Below, piece by piece: positions 1 through 10,769 of a stretch of DNA of 64,000 bases. Under the pieces are notes generated by a model. That model did no database searches. It was not told where the DNA came from and worked only from the letters and a program-made list of their open reading frames with translations. Both the position numbers and the translations under genes were made by a program. This stretch comes from Elymus sibiricus. Lineage: Eukaryota > Streptophyta > Magnoliopsida > Poales > Poaceae. The stretch lies in the NCBI GenBank assembly GCA_039707655.1, contig CM077671.1, forward strand, positions 301,878,509 through 301,942,508, given 5' to 3'. Position 1 is the first letter of the stretch; each line of letters begins with the position of its first letter.

Positions 1-1670
1 TCCAAAGTCAGATCTCATCCACCAAGATAATGGCACACACTACGACTGTTACAAGGGGAAACGTGCCATCTGTGACATCAAGGAGCGCACCCTGGGCACC
101 TCATATCCCAAGTGGAAGGAGCCCATCCATGACAAGTGAGGCAACATCCTGTGAGCAAATCATACCTTTTATAGCTAGCCGTCTCGTACCCATTGTTGTA
201 GTAGCTTTTGCCATGCGATAATCATGCAGTGTTTAATTGAGCATTTGTCCAGTTGTCAAGCAGATGCCTTGCTTTTCTGTTTCTGGTTGTTAGGTTGGTT
301 GCATTGAGTATTTGTCCAGTTTTCAATGGCTATAGTTGGTTGTTATAGTGAGCATGAATGCCTTGTTTCTTTCAGTTATTCACAATGTGATGTTCATTAT
401 GTGCAAGTATGAACTATGTAGTTCAATTTCATCAATACCACCTGTTATGCCTGGTGTTGTTAACCTGTGCCCTTAACTCCCGCTTTAAACATTTATGCCT
501 TGTTTCTCTAAATTTGGTTGCCAGGTTGGTTGCAGTGAGCATTTGTCTAGTTTTTAAGCAGATGCCTTGCTTTTCTGTATCTGGTTGTTAGGTTGATTGC
601 AGTGAGCATTTGTCTAGTTTTCAAGCAGACGCCTTGCTTTTCGTTATCTTGTTGTTAGGTTGGTTCCATTGAGCATTTGTCCAGTATCAAATGGCTATAT
701 TTGGTTGTCATAGTGAGCACATATGCCTTGTTTATTTCAAGAAGATACCTCGTATACTTGGTTGATGTTAAGCCTGATGTACTTATCATGACTTTACATG
801 TGCTTGCACAGGACAACAATGGGAGTGGCCAACGTTTTCCACCGAGGTTCTTTTCATCCCTCCGCTTGTACTCCATCCGTTCCATCATGTAGTCCATATA
901 GATTTTTGTGATGTATCTACATATACCATCTAAAATGTATACAATATAAAATTTTGTGGTGTATCTAATGAAAGGGAATTGCAATTCTAGATGTAAATGC
1001 TTTTCTCTACAAACTTGGTCAAAGTAAGTAAATGTTGACTTCTCAAAATGTTTATATGCAACACATTGTGGAACTGATGGAGTAATATATTACACCATTG
1101 TGCAACTGCATTTTAGCTTCTAATATTGGCTTCTTGCTTGTAGGTACATGTGTCTTAGGTAAAGATCCATTCCTGGACCCTTTTTGCGTGTGGGGTAATG
1201 AAATATTCATGAACCAGCATCAAGTGAGGAATCTGAAAATGATTGTTAGGGAAAAGAGACGAACAATGCCAATTAGACTATTTGTTTACGCTCTATCCAA
1301 CACAACAGTGAGCTGTAGGATGGTAAATACGAACTCTGTAGGCTTCTATTAGTACTGCCCATAATGAGTTGTCACACAACAATGTCTGAATCTTTTTCTT
1401 TTGTAGTGGTTCCCAAAGTAGTTTACTCAAGATTACCTCGCAAAGTACATGATCGCTGGACATGCAATGAAGGTTAAAATAAATCATCGAGACTACAATG
1501 AGCATTGAGAAGTCGTAATGAAGACAGTGAAGGATGGGTGGGCGGCCATCACTAGGGGCTGGCCTAGAGTCGTTCGTGCGTTAGGCATGGAGGAGGGCAC
1601 AATATGGGCATTCCGCTTCACCTTCTCCAGCATACAAAATGTCTTTCGGCTCTCTCTTTACCGTCTTTAG
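1..1670 (+). pseudogene. B3-like gene carried by CACTA copy 1 (decayed)
   Basis: The window opens inside an exon (1 to ~135) encoding copies of a repeat that contains KGKxxIxDxxE. In copy 2 this exon ends at a CAG/GTGAGG donor; here the site reads CAA/GTGAGG. A long intron holds a Stowaway MITE. The next exon (~1110-1319) encodes the conserved DPFCVWGNEIFMNQHQV segment. The last exon (from ~1410) ends with GWPRVVRALGMEEGTIWAFR, which resembles the C-terminal half of a plant B3 DNA-binding domain. An in-frame TGA falls after DYNEH in the last exon. The acceptor of the middle exon is also altered relative to copy 2. The B3 assignment is by motif resemblance only. Confidence 0.55.
869..1084. mobile_element. 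Stowaway-type MITE in the intron of B3-like copy 1
   Basis: A 216-bp stretch begins TACTCCATCCGTTCC and ends GGAACTGATGGAGTA. The ends are imperfect inverted repeats of the CTCCNTCCGTTCC type, and TA at each edge fits a Tc1/mariner-class TSD. The AT-rich interior has no ORF. The paralogous intron at 40103-40199 holds a different Stowaway-like sequence. Confidence 0.75.
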
Positions 1671-1839
1671 TACAACCGTGCTTCCATCATTCTTTATTTG
1701 TCCCTTCTGTAGTTTTCCTTTTTTTTTGAGAATCGATGCTTATGTAGTTCTTGAGTATATGTACATGTGAATCGAATTATGCATTCGTTCTTAAACCTAA
1801 ACATGATTCGATATGAAATACAAGAATTCCTACTTTCAA

Positions 1840-2704
1840 ATTTAAATTATGTGAATTATGAACAAAGGTATTTAATTAGGGGCAAATCCTGCTCTGCAGG
1901 CCATTACAATGCACACAATTTGAGAAAGCAAAACGTCTGCGATCAACTCCGACATCACACACGTTTCTCCATTCGAGGCGTGTGTGATGAATCTCGTCTT
2001 CGCACATGGTCAGACGAGAAAGAACGTGTGAGATTAACAACACCAGCGTTTGTGCTAGTCTCCTTATCACACACGATTTCGTATTTTGAACTGTGTACCA
2101 TTATAAACGTTGGTCAAAGAAGACAGCGTGCGATAGGCCTTCATCCGACACAGTTATTCTGGATGACACGTTTGGGAACTATGGATCACACGTTTGGGAC
2201 GTTTTATAAATCACAAACATTTATCAGAAACCCCGCGTGTGGGATATATTCAACCTTCGCATACGGTTTTACAATGATAAATGTATGCACTCTTATATCA
2301 TATCGCAGACGGTCATGGTGGAACTAACTGTGTGTGATTGTCTCCTTATCGTACATGCTTTATAAGCGTGAACTGTTTGCGATTCGGAGCACATCGTAAA
2401 CGGCGCTTCACAGAATAGCGCGTGCGATGTTAGTGTGATCTCACACAAGTTGCAAGGATGAACCGTATGGGAAATACACACATCTCAAACGATTATCCGG
2501 TGACCCTCGTTTGTGATAGGTGCGGACATCCCATACGCTTAGTTTTTCCAAACGTTTGCATTCGTTGGCCACCATCGCCGACGGGTTTGCGGTGTCGTGT
2601 GGGATGGACCCCCCCATATCGCCCGCACATGTAAGGCGATGGTTTGGAACTACGTCGCGGAAAAGAGTTAAAAACCGTTTGTATAGCACGTCGCTGCACC
2701 AGTG
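1840..2704 (+). repeat. CACTA subterminal repeat array, copy 1
   Basis: Degenerate direct and inverted copies of short motifs (GTGTGTGATG, CAAACGGTT, TCTCCTTATCACACACG and relatives) occur every 30 to 60 bp up to the element end at 2704. The same array flanks element III in copy 2 (40980-41436 and 48415-48654). Such arrays are where CACTA-encoded DNA-binding proteins normally bind. No real ORF runs through it. Confidence 0.65.
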
Positions 2705-3715
2705 AACACATACCGGCCTTGTGTCAGGTTAATCAAATCCATCCTAGATAAAAGATTATGCCATGACATAAGTCAAGGGACAATGAAATCATGCCCGAAC
2801 GAAATATTCAGCGGGAATGAACTAAGCACCTGTTCAATTATATTATTATTATCGCGAGAAATGATGTACAAGGTTGGGTATTGTTCTCATAGACTGGCAT
2901 TTCCTAGCCATATGTCTTGAAAAATGAATCCTCGACTGTCCTTTATTGCGAAAGACCCAAAGAAAAAGAGATGTTTCTTTACGCCATTAGGCCAACCCAA
3001 AAGTGCGAGTTGCCAAGTTTCACAATTTTTCATTGTCGAGTCCAACCCTGGTCCTTGATAGTTCTAGGACAAAATATTAATTGATCCCAGTGGCCCTGCC
3101 TCGTAGGGTCCGCCGATGAAGAAGATGGTTATGAGATTATACCAAATACCGATCCCGTTTTCTGTCTCTTTTCTCCAGCATTCACTTCACTCAAAAACTC
3201 GGTGCTCCTATAACCCTTTGCCACCCACACTTGTTTAGATATACTTTTCTTATTCAGTGGCCCGAAGGTTTCCCATCGATTTGTCTTGCCTTCTCACATA
3301 TGACCAACCTTGCAAGATGATTTATCGGCCTGTCTCTCCCTACCCACACCTCTGGCATATTTGCCTTTAGCTAGTGTGTCCTGTGATGGTTGGAAGGACC
3401 ATGAACTCTCACATTAGCATGCCTCATATTATGCTTAGAAGGGCTAACAAGTAGCGCCTAGGGATTATCACGGTGATGCTTAGACGGGTTGGGACTTCAT
3501 TGTACATGTCTCTTGGAATGTCGTTAGTTCAAGAATCCATCGAGTGGTCTTGCTCACAAAAAAGTTTGCACCTTGGAGGTAAATCATGTACAAATGCAAG
3601 GTAATTTACATCCCACATTTCTCGAAACTTTTTTTGTAAACCAAGCTTACGGCATCTAGTGTGCGCAATGTGTTCAATTACAGGTTGGTGCTTTATCGAG
3701 TGAAAATGAGGAAGG
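2705..3715. other. Unassigned sequence between CACTA copy 1 and GA-rich repeat
   Basis: I see no convincing gene, RNA or terminal repeat here. The ORFs are short and lack recognisable motifs. The stretch may be older, decayed sequence that the flanking elements inserted into. Confidence 0.4.
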
Positions 3716-3738
3716 GAGGATGCGGGTTAGAGCAAGGG

Positions 3739-3843
3739 ATAGGGAGAGGGAGAGGGAGAGGGAGAGGGAGTGGGATAGGGAGAAAGAGAGGGAGAGAGAA
3801 ATGATGTTGCGTAGGTCACATGAGAGGGAGAGGGGGGGGGGAG
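3739..3843 (+). repeat. (GGGAGA)n-type purine-rich simple repeat
   Basis: A run of GGGAGA and GAGAGA units ends in a short poly-G tract. The apparent arginine/glutamate-rich ORF through it is only translated simple repeat. Confidence 0.85.
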
Positions 3844-4088
3844 AGCATCTACAGCCGGACCTTGCAAATCCGGCCCCTCAAACGCCCGCGGACGCGCCTA
3901 GGCGCGTCCGCGGACACTGACCGGTCATGCCTCAAATAATTCATTCTACAACCGGACATCTCATATTAGATTCCTCAAATCCATATAAAAGCATGCAAGA
4001 TATAAAACCTAAGTTCTGCGTAAAACCTATCAACTCCTCGTTGGAGATGTCGACGATCTTCGTGCCCTCCGACGGATAAATGGCCGCC
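3842..4088. repeat. MITE-like fragment with a perfect 28-bp palindrome
   Basis: The fragment starts GAGCATCTACAGCCGGAC, a type of start shared by many grass MITEs. It contains a perfect 28-bp palindrome at 3886-3913 centred on CCTAGG. It is cut at 4088 by the LTR of element I, so its right end is not seen. The family is unknown. Confidence 0.4.
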
Positions 4089-5673
4089 TGATACGGCTCC
4101 AACGTATCTATAATTTTTGCTTGTTCCATGATGTTATATTATCATTCTTGGATGTTTTACAATCATTTTATAACAACTTTATATCATTTTTGGGACTAAC
4201 CTATTGACATAGTGCCAAAGTGCCAGTTGATGTTTTTGCTTGTTTTTTACTTCGCAGAATATCTGTACCAAACGGAGTCCAATCGTGACGAAACTTTTTG
4301 GAGATTTTTTTGGACCAGAAGACACCCAGTGGGCCAAAGAAGTACCGGAGAGGTGGGCTGTGGAGGCCACAACCCACCAGGGCGCGCCAGGGGGGCCCCG
4401 GCGCGCCTTGATGGGTTGTGCCCTCCACGGGAGCCCCCTCCACCGCCTCTGATGCCTATAAATTCCCAAATATTCCAAAAACCCTAGGGGAGTCGACGAA
4501 ACACAATTCCATCCGCCGCAAGTTCCAGAACCGCGAGATCCAATCTAAACACCATCACGGAGGGGTTCATCTTCTTCATAGGTGCCTCTCCGATGATGCG
4601 TGAGTAGTGCACCATAGACCTACGGGTCCATAGGCAGTAGCTAGATGGCTTCCTCTCTCTCTCTCTCTCTCTTATGATTCTCAATACAATGGTCTCTTGG
4701 AGATCTATTTGATATAAACTTTTGCGGTGTGTTTGTTGGGATCCGATGAATTTTGAGTTCATGATCAGTTTCTATCCATGAATATTATTTGAGTCTTCTT
4801 TGATCTCTTATATGCATGATTACTTATATCCTCGTATTTCTTCTTCGAAACTTCGGTTTAGTTAGGCCAACTAGATCGATTTTTCTTACCATGGGAAGAG
4901 GTGCTTTGTGATGGGTTCGATCTTGCGGTGTCCTTTCCCAGTGACAGAAGGGGCAGCAAGGCACGCATGTATCGTTGCCATTAAGGATAACAAGATGGGG
5001 TCTATTCCTACATGAATAGATCTTGTCTACATCATGTCATCGTTCTTATTGCATTACTCCATTTTTCCATGAACTTAATACACTAGATGCATGCTGGATA
5101 GGGGTCGATGTGTGGAGTAATAGTGGTAGATGTAGGCAGGAGTCGGTCTACTTATCTTGGACGTGATGCCTATATAATGCTCATCGCCTTGGATATCGTC
5201 ATGATTATTTGATCTTCTATCAATTGCCCAACAGTAATTTGTTCACCCACCGTGTGCTATAGTCATGAGAGAAGCCACTAGTGAATACTACGGCCCCCGG
5301 GTCTACTTTGCCAACATATTGCTTTCCGATCTATCTTTTTGCATCTTTGTTTTCAGATCTACAAAACCAAAAACCCAAAAACATATTGCTGCACTTTTTA
5401 TTTGCTCTTCTTATTTTGTGTTCTTGAGAGATCTATCTCTCCTATCTATCATTACCTAATCTATCTTTTTACCGTAGAGAGATTGACAACCTCTATTTCG
5501 CGTCGGGTTGCAAGTATTTGTTATTTGTGTGCAGGTCCTGCTTATTAGGTGGTGGTGATCCTCCTACTGGTTCGATAACCTTGGTTTCATACCTGAGGGA
5601 AATACTTACCGTCGCTGTGCTGCATCATCCCTTCCTCTTTGGGGAAATACCGACGCAGTCTCAAGCCACGTCA
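4089..5673 (+). repeat. 5' LTR of element I
   Basis: The LTR starts TGATACGGCTCCAACG and ends CACGTCA, about 1585 bp. It is clearly homologous to the element II LTRs at 23179-24769 and 33879-35457 over its whole length. Confidence 0.88.
4457..4464 (+). promoter_or_regulatory. Candidate TATA box in LTR I
   Basis: TATAAATT lies at the same LTR position as TATAAATA in both element II LTRs, just after a GC-rich stretch. It is the likely core promoter of the retrotransposon transcript. Confidence 0.45.
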
Positions 5674-5683
5674 AAGGAATTTC

Positions 5684-5700
5684 TGGCGCCGTTGCCGGGG
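5684..5700 (+). promoter_or_regulatory. Primer-binding site of element I (tRNA-Asp type)
   Basis: TGGCGCCGTTGCCGGGG lies 10 nt after the LTR end. It is the exact complement of the 3' end of plant tRNA-Asp (CCCCGGCAACGGCG plus CCA). Confidence 0.88.
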
Positions 5701-5960
5701 AGGAAGCGGTCTCTTCTACGTGCCTATCTCAGGTGCCGAGGAGACTCCATCATCATCTACCAGGTTCCTAATCGCAAATCTCATCTCCTTGCAATTACAT
5801 TATTTGCCATTTGCCTCTCGTTTTCCTCTCCCCCACTTCACAAATTTGCCGTTTTATTCGCCCTCTTTTCCGTTTGCCTTTTTGGTTGTTTGCTATCTTT
5901 GCTTGTGTTGCCATGTGCCTTCTATTTGCTTGCATTTTCGCTTGCTAAAAATCTATTGAT

Positions 5961-6826
5961 ATGGATCCTCATCCACTTGCTAATCTTTTCAAAAGGCCAA
6001 ATTATGATGAACCAATTGCTAGTGAGTTGAGTGCACTTGATTATCTCTATGAAGTTTTGTTTGAAAATCATGAATCTGAAATTTTGATGAATTGTTGAAA
6101 GAAGAAATTTATAAGGAGATTCATGATAGTTCCTTGACTGATAAGCATGATTGCAATGTTGCTAGTATGAATTCTCTAAATATCCATGATGCTAATGATA
6201 TGCAAAGCCACAAGCTTGGGGATGCTATGTTTGATGAAATTGATATTTCTAGTCCCCCAAGTTTTGATGAGCAAATTTATTATGATGATTGCATGCCTCC
6301 TATTTATGATGTTGGTGATGACACGTATGCTATAATGAGTAATGATAACCATGAAACTTATCATCATGGTTTTAATTTGCAATGTGGTTATGTCAATCAA
6401 GTGTCTCATGATAGTTATTTTGTTAAGTTTGCTCCCACTACCATCGATGATAAGGAATTTGCTTATGTGGAGAGTAATGAAAATTCTATGCTTGTGCATC
6501 ATGAAAAGAATGATTTATGTGATAGTTATATTGTTGAATTCTTTCATGATGCTACTGAAATTTATTATGAGGGAGGAACATATGCTTGTAGGAATTGCAA
6601 TAATATCAAGTTCTCTCTCTATGTGTTCAAAGTTTTGAAGTTATGCTTGTTTTGCCTTCCTATGCTAGTTGATTCTTGTTCCCATCAAGTGTTTGCTCAC
6701 AAAATCCCTATGCATAGGAAGTGGGTTAGACTTAAATGTGTTTTTCATGCTATTCATGATGCTCTTTTGCATATTTCAATTACTATTTTTTATGAGAGCA
6801 TCATTGAAATCATTATGCCTAGTTAG
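5961..6826 (+). pseudogene. Internal ORF of element I (not gag-pol), one frameshift
   Basis: The ORF starts at ATG 5961 (MDPHPLANLFKRP). It shifts frame near 6083, where one base appears to be missing, and continues in a second frame to a stop at 6826. The product is acidic and rich in Asp, His and Tyr, with no zinc knuckle and no retropepsin, RT or integrase motif. A C-terminal segment reading PMHRKWVRLKC recurs in element IV as PMHRKRFRLRC, so the ORF has been conserved between non-autonomous elements with different LTRs. Its function is unknown. Association with RNA or with a Gag supplied in trans is only a guess. Confidence 0.6.
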
Positions 6827-7126
6827 GGGCGTAAAACGATAGCGCTTGTTGGGAGGCAACCCAATGAATAAATTTATTTTTGCTTTTTCCTTTCTGTTTT
6901 TGAGTGTTGACACAATTATGCCTCTGTTATAATTGTGTTTTTATGGTTTATTTAGTGTTTGTGCCAAGTAGAGCCTTTAGGAAGATTCATAAGATGAGTA
7001 GAAGCGATGCTGAATCTGAAACATAAACTTTGCGTCCAGTATTTGAATTTTCATTTTTTGCTGGAACGTGATCTTAAGCTGAAATTTTAACACAGTGTTG
7101 CTATACAAATTCTTTACGTTGTCCTT

Positions 7127-7732
7127 TAGTATGAAGAAATATATGTATAAACATTCACCAACTGGTCTTAATATGTGAGAGATTCGATCACATATGATTT
7201 TAGGGCGGGCGGACACATACGACTCGAGGGAGGGGGCGTGAAGAAGAGAGAGGAGAGGAAGAAAAGGCATGAGATATGTACCATCGACTAACGACTAAAA
7301 TGGACACCCACAAGAAACTAGTGGAGGAGGAGAAGGTGGCACCGGTGGTGGCGGCAGCGATGGTTAGTGCATAAGGAGAAGTCACGGTCAACAACATCGA
7401 TGGAGGAACAACAAGCTATTGGCAACACAATGCAGAACAAGGGGAGACAACATTGGGTGGAAGGAGGCGCTACGGAGTAGAACGGTTCGCCCGATAGGTT
7501 TATCTGCAGAATGGTCATGGTTGAGCCACGCCCATATTTTATTGATGTCGTCATATTTCAATTAAACATGACTCTTACAATGGTAAAATAAGTTGGCATC
7601 TTTCAAGCATATCCTAGTGTATATTAAGATCGTGAGCATCACATCACACAATAGATCAACACAACATGGCTGGTTAACTAAATGAAACCACCGATATAAC
7701 TTTATGAAAGTTGTGACCCGGGCTGCGCTAGC
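7127..7732. other. Unassigned sequence downstream of the peptide gene
   Basis: Mixed sequence with a purine-rich stretch at ~7200-7350 and short ORFs in both directions. None has a recognisable motif. It may include the 3' UTR of the minus-strand gene ending at 7733. Confidence 0.35.
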
Positions 7733-8536
7733 TCATTTCCAACCCGGTGGCTTGTGGTGGTTGTTCGGGCCCGATGGCGCGTAGTCCTGTGTCTCCAGCG
7801 CCATCCTTGCACTGACGTTCACTGCATCATCTTCTGGAATCACTCTACCCATGTCCATCTGAAATATATATCAAATGGAGATAGTGTTAGTGTATCACTA
7901 TAATCAAACTTTTGATAACTAAGTACGCCAAACCACAAGAAAATCCCAAAGGACCAACACATCTAGCTATTTCATGAAGCATGAACAACCTCGTTGCACT
8001 CTCCACTCTTTGACAAAGACTACGGCAGAAAGTAACCGAAACAATTCACAAAATCTCTATAGGCGCCATACCAACTTGAGAAACGATCACTTGTTCAACA
8101 AGAAGAACACATGAGTTACTATCTCCGTTCCACAATATATGCCATGGAAAAATATGTTAAATTTTACATTTTCACATCAATATTATTGCTGTATTTAGTG
8201 TACTTTCATGTAAAAAGATTTTGCTGTAAACACCTTTCAAATCTTATAAAGTTTAGAACAAAAAAAAACACAAAAAAACAAAACAGTACCATACCTTTGG
8301 CTTTGGAGTGCTTTCTTCGACCCATGGCACCTGCTTACCGGGCACCAGTCTCTGCACTCCTACTCCCCACGGGGAATGATTTGAACACGGCGCAGTCAGA
8401 ATCACATCATGTTACATCAGGTCCAATTTTTGTTAGAGATGTGAGCCTTACTTGAGAGGGGTATAGCGTTGGAGGGAACCAAGAAGTAGAATGCCAGCAA
8501 GGTGATAACTAGACAGAAGGGTGCTGAGCTCCCCAT
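7733..8536 (-). CDS. Putative secreted tyrosine-sulfated-peptide precursor (PSY-like), 3 exons
   Basis: The minus-strand exons are 8536-8452, 8359-8295 and 7858-7733. The donors are AA/GTAAGG and AG/GTATGG, and the acceptors are GTAG and TTTCAG. Spliced, they give an uninterrupted 91-aa protein. Residues 1-24 form a classic signal peptide: a short polar start, a hydrophobic core (VITLLAFYFLV), and a small residue before the likely cut after SNA. The C-terminus reads DYAPSGPNNHHKPPGWK. An Asp-Tyr pair near the C-terminus, followed by Pro/Ser/Asn/His-rich sequence, is the hallmark of sulfated plant peptide hormones. The spacing is closest to the PSY group and less like RGF or CIF. In those families the precursor is secreted, sulfated on Tyr and cleaved. 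That role is inferred here, as are the introns. All splice phases fit and no stop occurs, which argues for a real gene in a TE-rich setting. Confidence 0.62.
8114..8275 (+). mobile_element. Possible Stowaway MITE remnant in intron 2 of the peptide gene
   Basis: TACTATCTCCGTTCCACAA resembles a Stowaway terminus (TACTCCCTCCGTTCC). It is followed by AT-rich sequence containing an A-rich run. The opposite terminus is not recognisable, so this may be a truncated or decayed copy. Confidence 0.35.
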
Positions 8537-8927
8537 TGCACGTCTCTTCTCTTGAACAGCTGTACTGCCTCGACTGCTACCCTCAACCTCAATGGAAGTG
8601 GAATATGCGGGATCTCTGTTTGGTGTTCGTGATTGCTGCCTTGGACCCCCTTTTATGGGCACATGTCATGCCGCCTAGATCACTCGTTTCTAGGTACCAA
8701 AGTCAAAAAGGTAGGAGTAATGGAAATTCACAAAGTCCAATGGGTGGAATTGGGCAGTAGCCAACCATTTAGCTGCCTTTCCCCACCTCCACTAGCTATT
8801 GGAGTGCTCCTATTTGTCCACATCTCATCGATCCGTTTGAAATTGGCAATTGCGTGTCATTTCTTTGGAATTTTATTTTCCACCGTCTTGGTGAGAGAGC
8901 TCGAGGTAAATATAGATGTTAATTTGT
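8537..8927. other. Upstream region of the peptide gene
   Basis: This is the 5' side of the minus-strand peptide gene and should hold its promoter and 5' UTR. I see no certain TATA box or TE signature. The short ORFs in both directions look spurious. Confidence 0.35.
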
Positions 8928-9083
8928 TACTCCGCCCTCTGTTCTGAATTATAAGATGTTCTATTTATTTTTCCGAATCAGATGTATATAGACGCGTTTT
9001 GTTGTGTTTGTTCACTCATTTTAGGCCGTAGTAACCTATATTAAAATATCCAAAACATCTTATATTTCGGAATGGGGATAGCA
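8928..9083. mobile_element. Stowaway-type MITE
   Basis: The left end reads TACTCCGCCCTCTGTTC and the right end near 9083 is its degraded inverted copy. Internal repeats AAGATGTTCTATTT and AAACATCTTATATT also face each other. It is about 155 bp and has no coding capacity. Confidence 0.75.
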
Positions 9084-10769
9084 TAAACTAAGTAAAAAAA
9101 AACTTGTCAAATGTGTGCATGATTCTTCTAACTATTCCTAATAGGTTAGGGAAGCACTTTCAACTTAACGGCGATCACCATCAGAAAAAATGGGACGGCT
9201 TTTCGATGGCAACATACACTTATTCTGCTGTATAGACACCAACTCATTGGATTTTTTTTTGTTTTTCTACAGCTTAATCTATATATGGATATTCTAGCAC
9301 CCTTTAAATTTCCATCTTCAAAATTAGATTGTGCTAATAGAAACAAAGAACACAAGTTATTTTAGCACAAAAAGAACAAAGTTTGATATGTATATGAATA
9401 GTAAATGGATAACTACATTGAGTGAATCTGAACTTGAAACCTATGCAGAATAGTAAAGAGACAGCTGCATGTCATCAAATCTACTCGGAGCTCTTCACAG
9501 TGATCTTGTGTCAAAACCCAATAGTGAGTGCAAGGGATACGTATGCTACTTTTGTTGGGTGAACAGTATGCGCAATCCAATGCACTTCCAAAATCAAGAT
9601 ATTTTCTTTGGGAAGTCTGTGGATCATCCATAGTGGGGCATGCACAAGCATGTGAACCACTGGCTGCAATTTCTTCATAGCAGCAGTGGACACGTTTCGA
9701 AACAGACTATGGAAAGTGGTGGATCCTCTTCGTCCATTTCAGATGATTAAAGCTTTTGTTTAATTCGGCATTGCTGAGTGTAGTTAGTGTCCAAGATGAG
9801 TGCGGAACTGTGGTGCTGCAAAAAGTTAGTCTCCATATAGTAATCTGCACATTTCGGCTGACCAATGATAAGGCTTTTGGAACTAGTTTTTATTTTATTT
9901 AGAAACAAAATAGAATGTGCGAGATGATTGGAGTTCATTGGCTCATGAAGTCAAGAAATGGATAGTGAGCCGGATGATTGGTGTCAGTTGATGAGTTTTC
10001 GTACTAGTATACATTGTACCCCACGTGCTAGTGGTACTGCTATGTCAACTTGAATATTGTAGTATGAGTACCATAGACTCAACACATGAAGTCTGCTTCA
10101 TGAAATTCTTAATTTCTCCTTTATCTGAGTGCTTCATGGAGTACTAAGAAATGGCATGTGTACAAGTTTTAGTTGAAGTTAACTTTGCCACTCCGTTGCC
10201 ACAATCAAGCTGAGTCTATAGCGTGTAGGTCGAGTTAATTAGTAAAGTGTGGTAAGCCTCGTACGAAAATGTGAACCAAAGAACTTCTCAGCATCCAAAG
10301 GTGGTCCCTAACTCCAAGAATCTTGTTAAATAAAAACTCCAAGAATCGTTGTCTTTTCTCATGTCCTCCATCTGGAAGAAAACAATACAAATTTGTTAGA
10401 GCAACTCTAGCAGATTCATCATAATTTAAACCATCATTCGTAATGTGGAATGTGCTCCATAATGATTTGAAGGTTGTCGGGCCTGTGTTCAAACACAGAA
10501 TCTCCAAACGGACGGCCTCCATATTTGTTACTTTATTTATTCTGTTTTTGCTCCCATGATTTTATTTTCAGTTTAAGCGACATTTAATCCAACCAAACAG
10601 TTCATAATTGTCATCAAACACGATAAACATAATGAGCAACTATATGGGCAAAAGTCATCGCATTACATATATTTTGCGACTTGAACTATCGTTAAGCGAC
10701 ATTTTCAAAATATACAATGTCGCTATTCGACATTGCTAGCTACAACTGCCTACACTACTCCATCATGGT
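9084..10769. other. AT-rich unassigned region
   Basis: There is no recognisable gene. The longest ORF (minus, 10522-10235, 95 codons) has no motif I recognise and no supporting splice structure. GTTAGAGCAACTCTAGCAG at ~10398 resembles the start of a common grass MITE, but its partner end is not seen. Confidence 0.35.

Larger units (their letters stand above)
1..2704 (+). mobile_element. CACTA-like transposon copy 1, 3' part (5' end outside window)
   Basis: The stretch is homologous to 38880-41436 plus 48415-48654: the same exon order, the same subterminal motifs and the same terminus. The terminus reads CACCAGTG at 2697-2704 and at 48647-48654, and the two copies diverge just after it. In the opposite orientation the element would begin CACTGGTGCAGCGACG, a CACTG variant of the CACTA terminus. 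Between the gene and the terminus lies an array of motifs of the kind GTGTGTGATG and AAACGGTT, typical of CACTA subterminal regions. The superfamily call is inferred from the terminus and this array. No transposase is visible. Confidence 0.65.
4089..7126 (+). mobile_element. Gypsy-type non-autonomous LTR retrotransposon I, 3'-truncated
   Basis: The element has a 5' LTR (4089-5673), a tRNA-Asp-type primer-binding site (5684-5700), a leader, a frameshifted ORF (5961-6826) and part of the 3' untranslated region. That region contains the motif GTTGGGAGGCAACCCAATG, shared with elements II and III. Similarity to element II stops near 7126, so the rest of the 3' region and the 3' LTR are missing. 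No protease, reverse transcriptase, RNase H or integrase is present. The LTR is of the TGATACGTCTCCAACGTATC type common in Triticeae Gypsy families (Sabrina-, WHAM- or Fatima-like). I could not verify which family. Confidence 0.85.

Noticed and set aside
3720..3920. Arg/Glu-rich ORF (REREREREWDRE)
   Set aside because: Translation of the GGGAGA simple repeat. There is no flanking gene structure.
10235..10522. 95-codon minus-strand ORF as a gene
   Set aside because: No recognised motif, no supporting exon structure, AT-rich context and ordinary length for chance.
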